A DNA stretch of 64,000 nt from Chthoniobacterales bacterium (GCA_025929155.1 JAICMR010000001.1:31799-95798); one strand, 5' to 3'. Shown: positions 42,990 through 52,423, counted from the stretch's first letter. Numbers and translations: made by a program. Notes: generated by a model not told the origin, from the sequence alone.

Positions 42990-43568
42990 TTAGTCTTCCC
43001 CAGATTTTTTCTTTGCATCCGCACGCCGCTCCGGAATTTTCAGCTTCTGGTTGATCTGCAATCGGCGTGGATCGGTGATCTGATTCAGCTCGAGCAGGTC
43101 AGCTTCCGAGACTTTGAGATGGCGCGCGATCGTGACCGGATTGTCGCCCCTGACGACGGTATAAACTTCGCCCGAATCCTTCACCGTCGATTTCGCGGCG
43201 GCCGCTGCCGATTTTTCCGGGGCTTCGGCGGTTTTGCTTTCCGGTTGCGTCGCCGTTTTTGCGACCTCGTTAGAAACGGGCGCCACGCTCGGAGCGACAC
43301 TTGGCGCAATCGATGCCTCTGCGCTCGCTTCGAGTTCGGCCGTCGGTGAGGGCAAATCCTCGCGGGTTTTGATCGTGTTAAATGCGACGATGCCCGCGAC
43401 CGCGACAATGTGGAGAACGAGCACGATGAGGAGCGCGCGCGACAACTTCATGTTCGGCTCCCCCATCTCTTCGTAGTCCATTTCCTCGGGCAGAGCGAGG
43501 GCTCGCGAGCGGCGCGCGGTTGCGGCGCTCAGCCTCTTTTTACGAGTCATGATGGCAGGTAGTTTCAT
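42990..43568 (-). CDS. LysM-domain membrane protein of the dcw cluster
   Basis: 192 aa. A basic N-terminus is followed by a membrane helix (about 42-63, KLSRALLIVLVLHIVAVAGIVAF) and an Ala/Ser/Pro/Glu-rich spacer. The C-terminal LysM motif (about 137-182) reads YTVVRGDNPVTIARHLKVSEADLLELNQI. LysM binds the GlcNAc backbone of peptidoglycan, so this is a periplasm-facing wall-binding protein anchored in the inner membrane. It overlaps murD by 4 bp. The location between murD and ftsW is not part of the classical dcw set and suggests a division-linked role (inference). An internal ATG (codon 7 or 40) could be the true start. Confidence 0.88.
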   Translation of the reverse strand: MKLPAIMTRKKRLSAATARRSRALALPEEMDYEEMGEPNMKLSRALLIVLVLHIVAVAGIVAFNTIKTREDLPSPTAELEASAEASIAPSVAPSVAPVSNEVAKTATQPESKTAEAPEKSAAAAAKSTVKDSGEVYTVVRGDNPVTIARHLKVSEADLLELNQITDPRRLQINQKLKIPERRADAKKKSGED

Positions 43569-44902
43569 AATGAGGTCTCGGGTAACGCGCGGACGAGAGC
43601 GCGGAACTGGTCGCCGCGATCGGCGTAGCTTTTGAACATGTCGAAGGAGGAGGTGCCGGGTGAGAAGAGAACGACTTCACCTTCCCGCGCGACGTTCTGG
43701 GCTCGGGTCACGGCTGCGCCTAACGAGCCCACAACCTCGCACTCGGTTGCGCCTTCCCAGTCGTCAGCGATCCGACCGCCGATTTCGCCGATCAGAATGG
43801 CATGCCGCACCTTTTGCCTAACGAGAGTGGTGATCGAGCGGAAGTTGAAGCCTTTGTCTTTCCCACCAGCGATGAGCACGATCGGTTTCGTCGCGCTCAG
43901 AAGCGCTTTCTCGAGCGCGTCGAGATTGGTGGCCTTCGAATCGTTGACGTAATCAACGCCGCCGATCGTGCGGATGAATTCGATCCGGTGAAGCTGCGCG
44001 CGATAGGCGCAAAGCGGCGGCACCATTTCCTCGAAGGAGAGGCCGCGCGCCCGCCCGACGGCAAGCGCAGCCATCATGTTTTCGGCGTTGTGCGGGCCGC
44101 GCAGTTGCGCCTCCGCGAGGTTCAAAATCGGCTGTTGCTGATATTTGATCCAGCCATCGCCTAACGAAAAATCTCCGTCATTTGTCCAGGCGCTGAAGGT
44201 CGTGATTCGGGCCGCGATCGGTGGAAGATGTTCGGCAACATTCACGACCGCCGTGTCTCCCGCCGTCTGGTTTTCGAAGATGCGCAGCTTCGCCTCGCGA
44301 TACTCTCGGATCGACGGATAACGATCGAGATGGTCGGGTGCGAAATTCAGCCAGACGCTGATTTCGGGATGAAAATCCCGGATCGTCTCGAGCTGAAACG
44401 AACTCACTTCGACCGTAAGCACGTCGAGGTCATCTCGTTCCCGCGCCGCTTCCACGAGCGGCTTGCCGATGTTCCCGCAGGCGACCGTGCGCTGGCCGCA
44501 GGCATTCAGCATTTGCGAGATCAATTCCGTCGTGGTCGTCTTGCCGTTCGTGCCCGTAATGCCGATCACCGGCACGCGGCAGAACTGGTAACCAAGTTCG
44601 AGTTCGCCAATCGCCGGAATGTTTTTCCGGTAAAAATTCCGCGCCAAAGGCAGCTCGGGATCGACACCTGGACTCAGGATTCCAAGGTCGTAAACGGCCG
44701 GGTCTTCATTCGCGGCCGGGCCGCAAAGCAGGTAAACGCCAGCGTCGCGCAACGGCTCGAGACCGACGAGCTTTTCCTCCGGCGCGCTATCGAGCAAGGT
44801 CACGCGCGCGCCTTCCTGCGCGAGAAGCAGCGCAGCGGCTTTCCCGCTCCGGCCGGCGCCGAGGACAGCGACATTTTTGTTTTTGTAATCAGGCGTCTTC
44901 AT
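43565..44902 (-). CDS. murD: UDP-N-acetylmuramoylalanine--D-glutamate ligase
   Basis: 445 aa. Visible are the Rossmann-like start VAVLGAGRSGKAAALLL, the ATP P-loop GITGTNGKTTTTEL, the central Mur-ligase segment and AGGKDKGFNF near the C-terminal domain. It adds D-Glu to UDP-MurNAc-L-Ala in the cytoplasm. It is coupled to lysM by a 4-bp overlap and separated from mraY by a family C repeat. Octamer copies are at 43719, 43817 and 44160. Confidence 0.97.
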   Translation of the reverse strand: MKTPDYKNKNVAVLGAGRSGKAAALLLAQEGARVTLLDSAPEEKLVGLEPLRDAGVYLLCGPAANEDPAVYDLGILSPGVDPELPLARNFYRKNIPAIGELELGYQFCRVPVIGITGTNGKTTTTELISQMLNACGQRTVACGNIGKPLVEAARERDDLDVLTVEVSSFQLETIRDFHPEISVWLNFAPDHLDRYPSIREYREAKLRIFENQTAGDTAVVNVAEHLPPIAARITTFSAWTNDGDFSLGDGWIKYQQQPILNLAEAQLRGPHNAENMMAALAVGRARGLSFEEMVPPLCAYRAQLHRIEFIRTIGGVDYVNDSKATNLDALEKALLSATKPIVLIAGGKDKGFNFRSITTLVRQKVRHAILIGEIGGRIADDWEGATECEVVGSLGAAVTRAQNVAREGEVVLFSPGTSSFDMFKSYADRGDQFRALVRALPETSL

Positions 44903-45032
44903 CGCGGGCGAGACCGTTCGTTAGGCGAATCGCTAGCGCGAGACTCTTTCGAACCGGAGGAGGACGTGTGCTCAGAAGACAATCCCGGCCTCGGCTCGAC
45001 GGAGTCTCGCGCTGCCAATCCGTGCTCCTTCT
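44903..45032. repeat. mraY-murD gap with family C repeat
   Basis: 130 bp. An octamer at 44918 is followed by AGCGCGAGACTCTTTCGAAC (44936) and an inverted GGCTCGACGGAGTCTCGCGCT ending at 45013. Confidence 0.75.
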
Positions 45033-46133
45033 TCATCGCAGTTTCAAAGTGGCCAGACCGAGGAGGGCGAAGACGATCGAGAGAATCCAAAACCGCACGA
45101 TAACGGTGTTTTCCTTCCACCCGCTCAGCTCGAAATGATGATGGATTGGCGACATCGCAAAGAGCCGTTTGCCCGTCAGCTTGAAACTTGCGACCTGCAA
45201 AATCACCGAGACAGCCTCGATCACAAAAACCCCGCCAACGACGGTGAGGAGCAGCTCCTGTTTGCAGCAAATCGCGACCACTCCGATCGCACCGCCAATC
45301 GCGAGAGAGCCGGTGTCGCCCATGAAAACTTTCGCCGGATGGCAGTTGAACCAGAGAAAACCGAGACCCGCGCCAACCAGTGCCGAGCAGAAAACCGCGA
45401 GCTCGCCGGAGTAGGGATAAAATGGGACCTGCAGATATTCCGCGATCCGGAAATTCCCTGCCGCGTAACTGAGCAGCGCGTAGGCGAAGGCAACCGTGAT
45501 CGTGCAACCGATCGCAAGGCCGTCGAGACCATCGGTCAGGTTGACGGCGTTCGACGCGCCCACGAGCACAAGCGCGAAAAAGAAGAAAGTGAACGCGCCC
45601 ATGTTCACGATCACGGGCAACTTAAAAAAAGGGAGATAAAGCGAACGCGCCTGCACTTCGATCAGCGGATTCAGGAGAAAAAAAGCGGTCACGATCCCGG
45701 CCAGGACGAGCTGGAAAACCAGTTTCCAGCGGCCGCTGATGCCGTCGGATTTTTTCTTCGTCACCTTCAGGTAGTCATCGGCAAAGCCGAGCCCGCCGAG
45801 GTAAACCATGGAAAAAAGGGCGAGCCAGACGAACGGGTTATCGGGCCGCGCCCAGAGCAGGGAGGAAACGACGACCGCGCCGATCACGAGGACGCCACCC
45901 ATCGTGGGTGTGCCTTGTTTTCCCCCGTGCAGCTCGGCCAGTTGCCGCACTTCGCGGGCGGTGCGAATTGGCTGACCGACCTTGAGCGAGATCAATTTGC
46001 GGATCGTCCAATTCCCGAAAAGGAGACAAAGGGCGAAGGCGGTGATGGCGGCGAGGACGGCACGAAACGTAACGTAATAGAAAACGTTGAAGCCTTTGAA
46101 TTGCTCCGTCAGCCGATGCAGGAAAAACATCAT
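45033..46133 (-). CDS. mraY: Phospho-N-acetylmuramoyl-pentapeptide transferase
   Basis: A 366-aa integral membrane enzyme linking UDP-MurNAc-pentapeptide to undecaprenyl phosphate to form lipid I. Catalytic aspartates lie in GFADDYLKVTKK and NLTDGLDGLAIG. The HHHFE segment is SPIHHHFELSGW near the C-terminus, and GTPTMGGVLV is near residue 75. About ten hydrophobic helices are present. It overlaps murF by 4 bp. Confidence 0.97.
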   Translation of the reverse strand: MMFFLHRLTEQFKGFNVFYYVTFRAVLAAITAFALCLLFGNWTIRKLISLKVGQPIRTAREVRQLAELHGGKQGTPTMGGVLVIGAVVVSSLLWARPDNPFVWLALFSMVYLGGLGFADDYLKVTKKKSDGISGRWKLVFQLVLAGIVTAFFLLNPLIEVQARSLYLPFFKLPVIVNMGAFTFFFFALVLVGASNAVNLTDGLDGLAIGCTITVAFAYALLSYAAGNFRIAEYLQVPFYPYSGELAVFCSALVGAGLGFLWFNCHPAKVFMGDTGSLAIGGAIGVVAICCKQELLLTVVGGVFVIEAVSVILQVASFKLTGKRLFAMSPIHHHFELSGWKENTVIVRFWILSIVFALLGLATLKLR

Positions 46134-47524
46134 GAGGCGACGTCAGCCTCCTTTTGCAGTTTCAAAAATTCCTCAAGCACGAGCTCGGTCCGCGCGGAGC
46201 GGCTGCCTTTGACGAGCACGAGATCGCCGGCGTGAGTCGTCTCGGCCAAAACGGCAGCCGCTTCTCCGGCGTCAGCGGCGCCGCTGCTATTCGTCAGGCC
46301 CGCTTCCCGCGCGGCCGCCGCGATCTCGCGCCCACCTTCTCCGAGCGCGATCAGTCGATCGATGCCTAACGACGCCGCGGTGGCGCCGACTTCGCGGTGG
46401 CCGCGGACCGATTCCTTGCCCAACTCCGCCATTTGCCCGAGGACCGCGATCCGTTGGCCGTCAGTCTCGAGCTCAGCGAGCGTCTGCAGCGCAGCTTTGG
46501 TCGAGTCCGGATTCGCATTGTAGCTGTCGTCGATAAATTGCACACCCGCGATGTGCTTGATCTGCAAACGCGCTTGCGTGATCGGGGTGGAGGCAAGACC
46601 GGCCGCGCAGTTTTCCAGCGAGAGACCGAGCGCGCGTCCCGCCGCGACCGCCAGGAGCGCATTTTGCACCATGTGAAAACCAGGCACCGGCAGGATCGCG
46701 TGACAACGATGCGCGCCTTCCAGAATGGTGAACTCCGCGCCACTGGCAGTCTGGACGATTTCGGTCGCACGAACGGAGCCGTGCTCAAGACCAGCGAAAA
46801 CAACTTTGGCGGCGGTGCGTTGCGCGATGGTTTCGGCGAAGTCATCGCCGCTGTTCAACACCAGAGTTCCGTCCGGACCTAACGAGGCCGCGAGATCGCC
46901 TTTTTCCTGCGCAATCGCTTCCCGCGAGCCCATGAATTCGATGTGCGCCCGACCGACGTTTGTGACGATCACGATGTCCGGCCGCGCGAGCGCTGCGAGC
47001 GGTGCGATCTCACCGGGATGGTTCATGCCGATCTCCCAGACGGCGACATCGTCCGCCGCGCTCGTGCGCAAAATCGTCTGCGGCAGGCCGACGTGGTTGT
47101 TGAGGTTTCCTTCCGTTTTGGTGACTCGAAAACCGCGGGCCAGGACGGAGGCGGTGAAATCTTTCGTGCTCGTCTTGCCGTTGCTGCCAGTGATTGCAAC
47201 CACCTTTACGCCTAACGAACGACGATATTCCCCGGCAATTCGTTGGTAGGCGGCGAGGGTATCGCCGACGCGGAGAAGCGCGAAATCAGGGCGGGTTTTG
47301 CCGGTCCAGACTTTCTCGACGACGGCGCCGATTGCGCCTCGCTGGGCGGCCTGCCCGACAAACTTGTGACCATCGAAATGGTCGCCGCGCAGCGCGACAA
47401 AGAGATCGCCCGGGCCGATTCGGCGCGAGTCGGTACTCAGGTTTGTGACCTTCGTTTCAGCGTTTCCGTTCTGCCGAACAGCACCGGCAAAGCGCGCAAT
47501 TTGATCGAGTGAAATTGGGTCCAT
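46130..47524 (-). CDS. murF: UDP-N-acetylmuramoyl-tripeptide--D-alanyl-D-alanine ligase
   Basis: 464 aa from ATG 47524. An open frame continues upstream to 47626, but that part is the arm of a repeat, so it is excluded. Visible are TDSRRIGPGDLFVALRG, the P-loop AITGSNGKTSTKDF, EGNLNNHVGLPQ, and DDSYNANPDSTKAAL. It adds D-Ala-D-Ala, the product of Ddl further along the cluster. It overlaps mraY by 4 bp. Octamer copies are at 46365, 46878 and 47211. Confidence 0.96.
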   Translation of the reverse strand: MDPISLDQIARFAGAVRQNGNAETKVTNLSTDSRRIGPGDLFVALRGDHFDGHKFVGQAAQRGAIGAVVEKVWTGKTRPDFALLRVGDTLAAYQRIAGEYRRSLGVKVVAITGSNGKTSTKDFTASVLARGFRVTKTEGNLNNHVGLPQTILRTSAADDVAVWEIGMNHPGEIAPLAALARPDIVIVTNVGRAHIEFMGSREAIAQEKGDLAASLGPDGTLVLNSGDDFAETIAQRTAAKVVFAGLEHGSVRATEIVQTASGAEFTILEGAHRCHAILPVPGFHMVQNALLAVAAGRALGLSLENCAAGLASTPITQARLQIKHIAGVQFIDDSYNANPDSTKAALQTLAELETDGQRIAVLGQMAELGKESVRGHREVGATAASLGIDRLIALGEGGREIAAAAREAGLTNSSGAADAGEAAAVLAETTHAGDLVLVKGSRSARTELVLEEFLKLQKEADVAS

Positions 47525-47716
47525 CAGTGGCGACAGCTCTGGGTAGCGCGCACGTCTCGCGTGCTGGTTTCGGCGTCCTCGCCGGAACAATTCTTCGTTC
47601 CACGGCAAGCGTTGAGGCAGAAGCAAGTTCGCGATGACGAGGACTCCATCGCCAGCACGCGAGACGCGCGCGCTGCCCAGAGCTGGCCTGCTTCAGTTAT
47701 CGTTAGGCGGAGCATT
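47525..47716. repeat. murE-murF gap with family B repeat
   Basis: 192 bp. GGGTAGCGCGCACGTCTCGC and GTGCTGGTTTCGGCGTCC (47541-47578) pair with CGCCAGCACGCGAGACGCGC...GCTGCCC (47650-47678). The octamer at 47700 follows, next to the murE stop. Confidence 0.85.
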
Positions 47717-49267
47717 TTAAAATTCGAGCGGACGGTTTTCCAACGCACGCTTTGCCACCTGCAGGTCGTCGAAGGGAATGGTGTGATCGGCAAACTCCTG
47801 GTAGGTCTCGTGGCCTTTACCAGCGATGAGCACGATGTCGCGCGGCTGAGCGAGTGCGATCGCGCGGGCGATCGCTTCCGCCCGGTCCGGCACGGCTTCA
47901 TAGCGATCGGAAAGAAAACCTTTCTTGATGCTTTCTATGATTGCGAGCGGATCTTCTTTGCGAGGATTATCGGAAGTGATGATGCTGAAATCGGCATTCT
48001 GATCCGCCACCCGTCCCATCAGCGGGCGCTTGGCCTGGTCGCGATCGCCGCCCGCGCCGAAGACGCAGATCAATCGGCGCGGGGAAAGCTCGCGCAGAGT
48101 TTTCAGGACGTTGAGGAGCGCGTCGTCGGTGTGCGCGTAGTCGACAAAGGTCTGGAATTGCCGCTTCGCCGGGACGGCTTCGAGGCGGCCGGGAACCTGC
48201 GGCGCTTTACCGAGGCTAAGGACGGCGTCGCGCAGGCTGACGCCTAACGACGTCGCGGCGGCGAGGGCGGCGAGGGAGTTGGAAACATTAAAGCGCCCAA
48301 TGAGCGGCACCCGCACAAGATAGCTCCGCCCGCGCGCATCGAGTTGAAAGGAAGTGCCGCTGAATTCCGCCCGGTAATTCGAGGCACGAAAGTCGGCTCG
48401 CTGGCTCAGTCCGTAGGTGATGACGCTTATGCCCTCATCTCGAGAGCCAAGAGAGCCGGGGTTGGCTTTAGGGTTTCCCGACTGGATCCCTCGGCTGCGT
48501 TCGGGATGACCGAGCCGGGTCACCAGTTGCTCGCCGTAGCGATCGTCGATGTTGATGACGCAGGTCGCGTTCTTCTTATTGCCTTGATTCGTTAGGCCAG
48601 TGAAGAGCCGGGCTTTCGCATCGAAGTAGTCGGCCATCGTCCGATGAAAATCGAGATGATCCTGGGTGAGATTGGTAAAGATCGCCACGTCCCATTCGAT
48701 CCCGCGAATCCGTTCCTGCGCGATCGCGTGCGAGGAGACTTCCATGATCGCTGCTTTGCAGCCGGCGCCGACCATTTGCCCGAGCATCTCCTGGAGATCG
48801 GCTGATTCCGGCGTGGTGCGAGTCGCTGGCAAAACGCGCTCACCGATCTGGTAGCGGACGGTGCCGATCAGACCGCTCCGCAAGCCGGCGCTTTCGCAGA
48901 TGTGCTTGAGGAGAAAAGTCGTGGTGGTCTTGCCATTCGTCCCTGTGACCCCGGCCATCTTCAGACGCAGCGCGGGCTTTTTGTAAAAGGTGAAGGCCAG
49001 GTCGGCGAGCGCATGACGGGCGTCATCGACCACGAGGGTCGTGGCGCGGGCGTGGGTTTCCGCGCGTTCCACCACGACCGCCGTCGCGCCTCGCTCGATG
49101 GCCTGATTAACGAACTCGTGGCCATCAACCTTCGTTCCCGGCACCGCGACGTAGAGACCATTCTTCTGCACCCGGCGCGAGTCGTAATAAATGCCTTCGA
49201 CCTCGCGATCGAGCGGACCATTTACTTCTCTGGTTGGGATGGCCGCGGCCAGGGTTTTGAGCTGCAT
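47717..49267 (-). CDS. murE: UDP-N-acetylmuramoyl-tripeptide synthetase, meso-DAP type (with in-frame repeat)
   Basis: About 516 aa from ATG 49267; ATG 49312 in the same frame would add 15 residues and overlap ftsI by 14 bp. Visible are DSRRVQKNGLYVAVPG, the P-loop GVTGTNGKTTTTF, and TRTTPESADLQ. SDNPRKEDP is the Arg-containing motif that marks meso-diaminopimelate-adding enzymes, so the wall should be DAP type. A family A repeat adds about 30 residues (about 250-280, GHPERSRGIQSGNPKANPG) in the middle of the ATPase domain without breaking the frame. Octamer copies are at 48243 and 48589. Confidence 0.95.
   Translation of the reverse strand: MQLKTLAAAIPTREVNGPLDREVEGIYYDSRRVQKNGLYVAVPGTKVDGHEFVNQAIERGATAVVVERAETHARATTLVVDDARHALADLAFTFYKKPALRLKMAGVTGTNGKTTTTFLLKHICESAGLRSGLIGTVRYQIGERVLPATRTTPESADLQEMLGQMVGAGCKAAIMEVSSHAIAQERIRGIEWDVAIFTNLTQDHLDFHRTMADYFDAKARLFTGLTNQGNKKNATCVINIDDRYGEQLVTRLGHPERSRGIQSGNPKANPGSLGSRDEGISVITYGLSQRADFRASNYRAEFSGTSFQLDARGRSYLVRVPLIGRFNVSNSLAALAAATSLGVSLRDAVLSLGKAPQVPGRLEAVPAKRQFQTFVDYAHTDDALLNVLKTLRELSPRRLICVFGAGGDRDQAKRPLMGRVADQNADFSIITSDNPRKEDPLAIIESIKKGFLSDRYEAVPDRAEAIARAIALAQPRDIVLIAGKGHETYQEFADHTIPFDDLQVAKRALENRPLEF
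48431..48511. repeat. Family A repeat inside murE
   Basis: The right arm TGGATCCCTCGGCTGCGTTC...GGGATGACC (48483-48511) is typical; the left arm near 48431-48457 (CCCTCATCTCGAGAGCCAAG) is diverged. In murE it encodes the HPERSRG peptide. Confidence 0.75.
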
Positions 49268-49298
49268 GAGGTATGGACACGCGCGCCGCGGTGGTGGT

Positions 49299-51059
49299 TC
49301 AGCGATGGGCATCGGTTAAGGGCGACTCGGCCGCCGCGACCTGCGGTCCAACGTCCTCATGCGGCTCAAGGTCGAGATAGCGGGCCGCCTTCGCGGCGAC
49401 ACGCGAGAAAATGGGTCCGGCCACTCTACCGCCGTAATTTTCCTCGGCGGTTTTGGTGTGCGCGTCGTCGAGCACGACGAGGCCGACGAAAGCCGGATTA
49501 TCCGCCGGGAGCGCGCCGATGAAGGAGACGATTTCCTTTCCTTTTTCGTAACCGCCTTTCGGATCGACTTTTTGCGCGGTGCCGGTTTTTCCCCAGAGGT
49601 CATAGCCGGGAACAGCGGCTTCCGCTGCCGTGCCCCGTTTGGTTACAACACCGCGGAGCGCGAGCGCGACCTCCGCGGCCGCTTCCGGGCTGATGACCTG
49701 CCGGACGGTGGTCGGCCGGAGTTCGCTGATGGCTTTGCCGTTTTCATCCACAATCGATTTCACGATTCGCGGCTCGACCATTTTCCCGCCGTTCGCGATC
49801 GTCGCCATTGCGACCATCATCTGCAACGGAGTGACGCCCACTTCGTGACCCATCGGCATGCGGGTGATGGAAATTTTGCTCCAGGCGCGCGGTGGATGAA
49901 TCAGTCCCGGAATTTCGCCCGGCAACTCGATGCCGGTCCTTTGCCCGAAACCGAAGTGCAGGATGTAGTCGTAAAACTTCTGATCGCCGAGCATGAGCGC
50001 GATCTTGGCCGCGCCGATGTTGCTCGATTTCACGAGGACATCGCGAACAGGAATCTCCCCGTAATATTTGTGATCGTGCAGATAGCGGCCGCCGTAACGC
50101 CAGGGGCCGTTCTCGCAAAAGATGGGCGTCTGGAGCGTCACTTTCTTCTCATTCAAGGCCGCGCCGACGGTCACGATTTTGAAGGTCGAGCCCGGCTCCA
50201 TCAGGTCGAGGATCGCGCGGTTGATCATCTGGTCGGGCTTGGCAGTCGAACGTTGGTTGATGTCGAAATTCGGCCGGTTCGCCATCGCCAGAATCTCGCC
50301 GGTCTGCGGCTTCATCAGGATAATCGTGGCCTTTTGCGGTGCGTATTCCTTCACCGCGGCGTCGAGCTCGTTCTCGACAATGTTCTGCAGGTTCATGTCG
50401 ATGGTGAGGTGAACGCTGTAGCCGTTGCGGGCCGGGCGTTCCGTCACGCCGAGGGCCGAGACCTCGCGGCCGCGCCGATCTTTTTCAAACTCGCGAAAGC
50501 CGTTCTCGCCGCGCAGATATTGATCCATTGATTTCTCGACACCCTGGATGCCGAGGTGGTTGAAATCGGAAAACCCGATGACGTGGCAGAGCATCGAATC
50601 GTTCGGGTAACGCCGCACGAAATCGCGATCGAAGCCGATCCCGGGCAGATGCTTCTTGCGCAGCTCGTCGCCTAACGAAACCGCAACGGCTTCCGGCACC
50701 CGCCGTTTCAGCACCACATACATGCCATCGCGCGCGAGCTTTTGCGCGATCTCATCGGCCGGTAATTCCAAAGCCCGGGCGAGAATCGGCGTCATTTCTT
50801 CAGGCGCTTTGATGACGCTCGGATCGGCGAAGACGGTTTCGACCGGAACGTTCATGGCGAGAATCTCGTCGTGCCGATCGTAAATCGTGCCGCGCTCGGC
50901 GAAAATTGTGGAACGCTCGCTGTGTTTGCTTTCGGCCTGCGCGGCGTAATAGCTGTGCCGCACCATCTGCAGCCAGACGAGACGAAACGAAAACACGCTG
51001 AAGAGCAGGGCAAAGCCGAAGCCGACGAGCGCGCAACGTGTTCGCCCGTTCCACTTCAT
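49299..51059 (-). CDS. ftsI: Division-specific transpeptidase FtsI (PBP3-type)
   Basis: A 586-aa class B penicillin-binding protein. One N-terminal membrane helix (about 10-32) is followed by the pedestal domain with RGTIYDRHDEILA, then the transpeptidase domain. The nucleophile is Ser291 in EPGSTFKI (SxxK), with the SxN motif KSSNIGA and the KTG motif WGKTGTAQ. It cross-links septal peptidoglycan with FtsW. It overlaps ftsL by 4 bp. There is no C-terminal PASTA domain. Only one octamer (50671) lies in this long gene. Confidence 0.96.
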   Translation of the reverse strand: MKWNGRTRCALVGFGFALLFSVFSFRLVWLQMVRHSYYAAQAESKHSERSTIFAERGTIYDRHDEILAMNVPVETVFADPSVIKAPEEMTPILARALELPADEIAQKLARDGMYVVLKRRVPEAVAVSLGDELRKKHLPGIGFDRDFVRRYPNDSMLCHVIGFSDFNHLGIQGVEKSMDQYLRGENGFREFEKDRRGREVSALGVTERPARNGYSVHLTIDMNLQNIVENELDAAVKEYAPQKATIILMKPQTGEILAMANRPNFDINQRSTAKPDQMINRAILDLMEPGSTFKIVTVGAALNEKKVTLQTPIFCENGPWRYGGRYLHDHKYYGEIPVRDVLVKSSNIGAAKIALMLGDQKFYDYILHFGFGQRTGIELPGEIPGLIHPPRAWSKISITRMPMGHEVGVTPLQMMVAMATIANGGKMVEPRIVKSIVDENGKAISELRPTTVRQVISPEAAAEVALALRGVVTKRGTAAEAAVPGYDLWGKTGTAQKVDPKGGYEKGKEIVSFIGALPADNPAFVGLVVLDDAHTKTAEENYGGRVAGPIFSRVAAKAARYLDLEPHEDVGPQVAAAESPLTDAHR

Positions 51060-51415
51060 CGGCTGCCTCGTTCGTTTGCTACCGGTTGCACGGCGTCGTC
51101 ACTCCGCGGATGCGGCGTCAACTTCACGATCGCGCCGTCTTCGATGTGGATCATTTTCAGGTAACCTTCCTGGAGCCGTCGCTCGAGCGCGGGCCGGGAA
51201 GTGAGCGCGGCGATCTGGACGCGCGCTTCTTTCGTCTGCAGATCGATTGCGACGAATTCCTTCTCGAGCACGGTTCGATTATTACCGAGCGTGTGCAGTT
51301 GCACCGAGAGATAGACGTAGCTCAGCCCGGTCGCCGCGAGGAACGCAAAGATCACAATCCAACGCGCGAGCGACGGCGCATTGATCGGGTTCAATTTTTG
51401 GTGGCGGCGATTCAT
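51056..51415 (-). CDS. ftsL: FtsL-like division protein
   Basis: 119 aa, a bitopic protein with one membrane helix (about 17-37) and a periplasmic coiled-coil-like segment (about 40-85, LGNNRTVLEKEFVAIDLQTKEAR). The tail is charged. The size, topology and position between rsmH and ftsI are those of FtsL, although FtsL sequence is poorly conserved and the call relies mainly on context. It overlaps rsmH and ftsI by 4 bp each, so the three are translationally coupled. Confidence 0.85.
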   Translation of the reverse strand: MNRRHQKLNPINAPSLARWIVIFAFLAATGLSYVYLSVQLHTLGNNRTVLEKEFVAIDLQTKEARVQIAALTSRPALERRLQEGYLKMIHIEDGAIVKLTPHPRSDDAVQPVANERGSR

Positions 51416-52338
51416 CCGATCCTTTCTGCGACGCGCAATTTAGCGCTGCGCGCTCTTGGGTTGGTGCGTTGTTCAAGCGCATCCGGCTCGACCGGTTTAT
51501 GCGTGATCAATTCCAGTTGGTAATCCGGGTTCGGCCGCGGCTCGGGCCATTCCGGGCGATCGAGGAATTCGCGACTCCGATCGCGGAAGAAATTTTTCAC
51601 GATCCGATCCTCGAGTGAGTGGAAGGTGATGACCGCGAAACGGCTGTCAGGTTTGAGCCGCGCGGTGATCTCGCGCAAACCCTGCTCGAGGGCGCCGAGC
51701 TCGTCATTTACCTCCATCCGGAGCGCCTGGAAAATCTGCGTCGCCGGATGGCGCCGGCCGTGACGGCCGACGATTTTTTCGATCGCTTTCGCGAGCGTGA
51801 GCGTTTCATGAAACGGCGTTTCCTTGCGTGACTTAACGATTTGGCTCGCTACCCGGCGGGCGGCCGGTTCTTCGCCGTACTCGCGGAAAATCCGAGTCAG
51901 TTCGTCTTCGGTATAGCTGTTGATCACCTCTGCCGCGGTCAGCTCGCGGCGAGGGTCCATCCGCATGTCGAGCGGGCCGTTCCGCATCAGGCTGAAACCG
52001 CGGTCGGCGTTTTCGAGTTGCCGAGATGAAACACCAAGATCAAGCAGCGCGCCGCCGATTTGAGCCATTCCAAGACGATCTAGAACCGCGCCCGCTTCGC
52101 GGAAGTTCGCGCGTTCCAAAGTCACATGACCTGCGAAGTTCGTTAGGCGCGCGCGCGCGAATTCCAGCGCGTCCGGATCCTGATCGAGCGCGAGCACATC
52201 GGCGCCCGCCTGCAAAATCGCTTCGGTGTGGCCGCCGCCGCCGCAGGTGCCGTCGAGGATCAATGAACCGGCGCGAGGATCGAGCAGCTCGAGCGTCTCC
52301 GTCGCGAGGACCGGGCGATGATAACTAAAATCCTCCAT
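51412..52338 (-). CDS. rsmH: 16S rRNA (cytosine-1402-N4)-methyltransferase RsmH
   Basis: 308 aa. The start ATG 52338 is decided by GGAGGAGG 8 nt upstream (52347-52354); an open frame continues upstream but overlaps mraZ. Visible are YHRPVLATETLELL, the SAM loop DGTCGGGGHTEAIL, LLDLGVSSRQLENADRGFS and FHSLEDRIVKNFF. It methylates C1402 of 16S rRNA. Its place next to mraZ at the head of the dcw cluster is conserved across bacteria. The octamer is at 52140. Confidence 0.97.
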   Translation of the reverse strand: MEDFSYHRPVLATETLELLDPRAGSLILDGTCGGGGHTEAILQAGADVLALDQDPDALEFARARLTNFAGHVTLERANFREAGAVLDRLGMAQIGGALLDLGVSSRQLENADRGFSLMRNGPLDMRMDPRRELTAAEVINSYTEDELTRIFREYGEEPAARRVASQIVKSRKETPFHETLTLAKAIEKIVGRHGRRHPATQIFQALRMEVNDELGALEQGLREITARLKPDSRFAVITFHSLEDRIVKNFFRDRSREFLDRPEWPEPRPNPDYQLELITHKPVEPDALEQRTNPRARSAKLRVAERIG

Positions 52339-52346
52339 GTCCTGTG

Positions 52347-52354
52347 CCTCCTCC
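52347..52354 (-). promoter_or_regulatory. Ribosome-binding site deciding the rsmH start
   Basis: GGAGGAGG on the minus strand, 8 nt before ATG 52338. It favours that ATG over ATG 52356 and ATG 52362 in the same frame. Confidence 0.8.
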
Positions 52355-52423
52355 ATGTTCATAAGCGGCCCGGTCGAGAACCAGATCGGTCGCTCAGATA
52401 ACAATGCGTCCATATTTTCCCGG

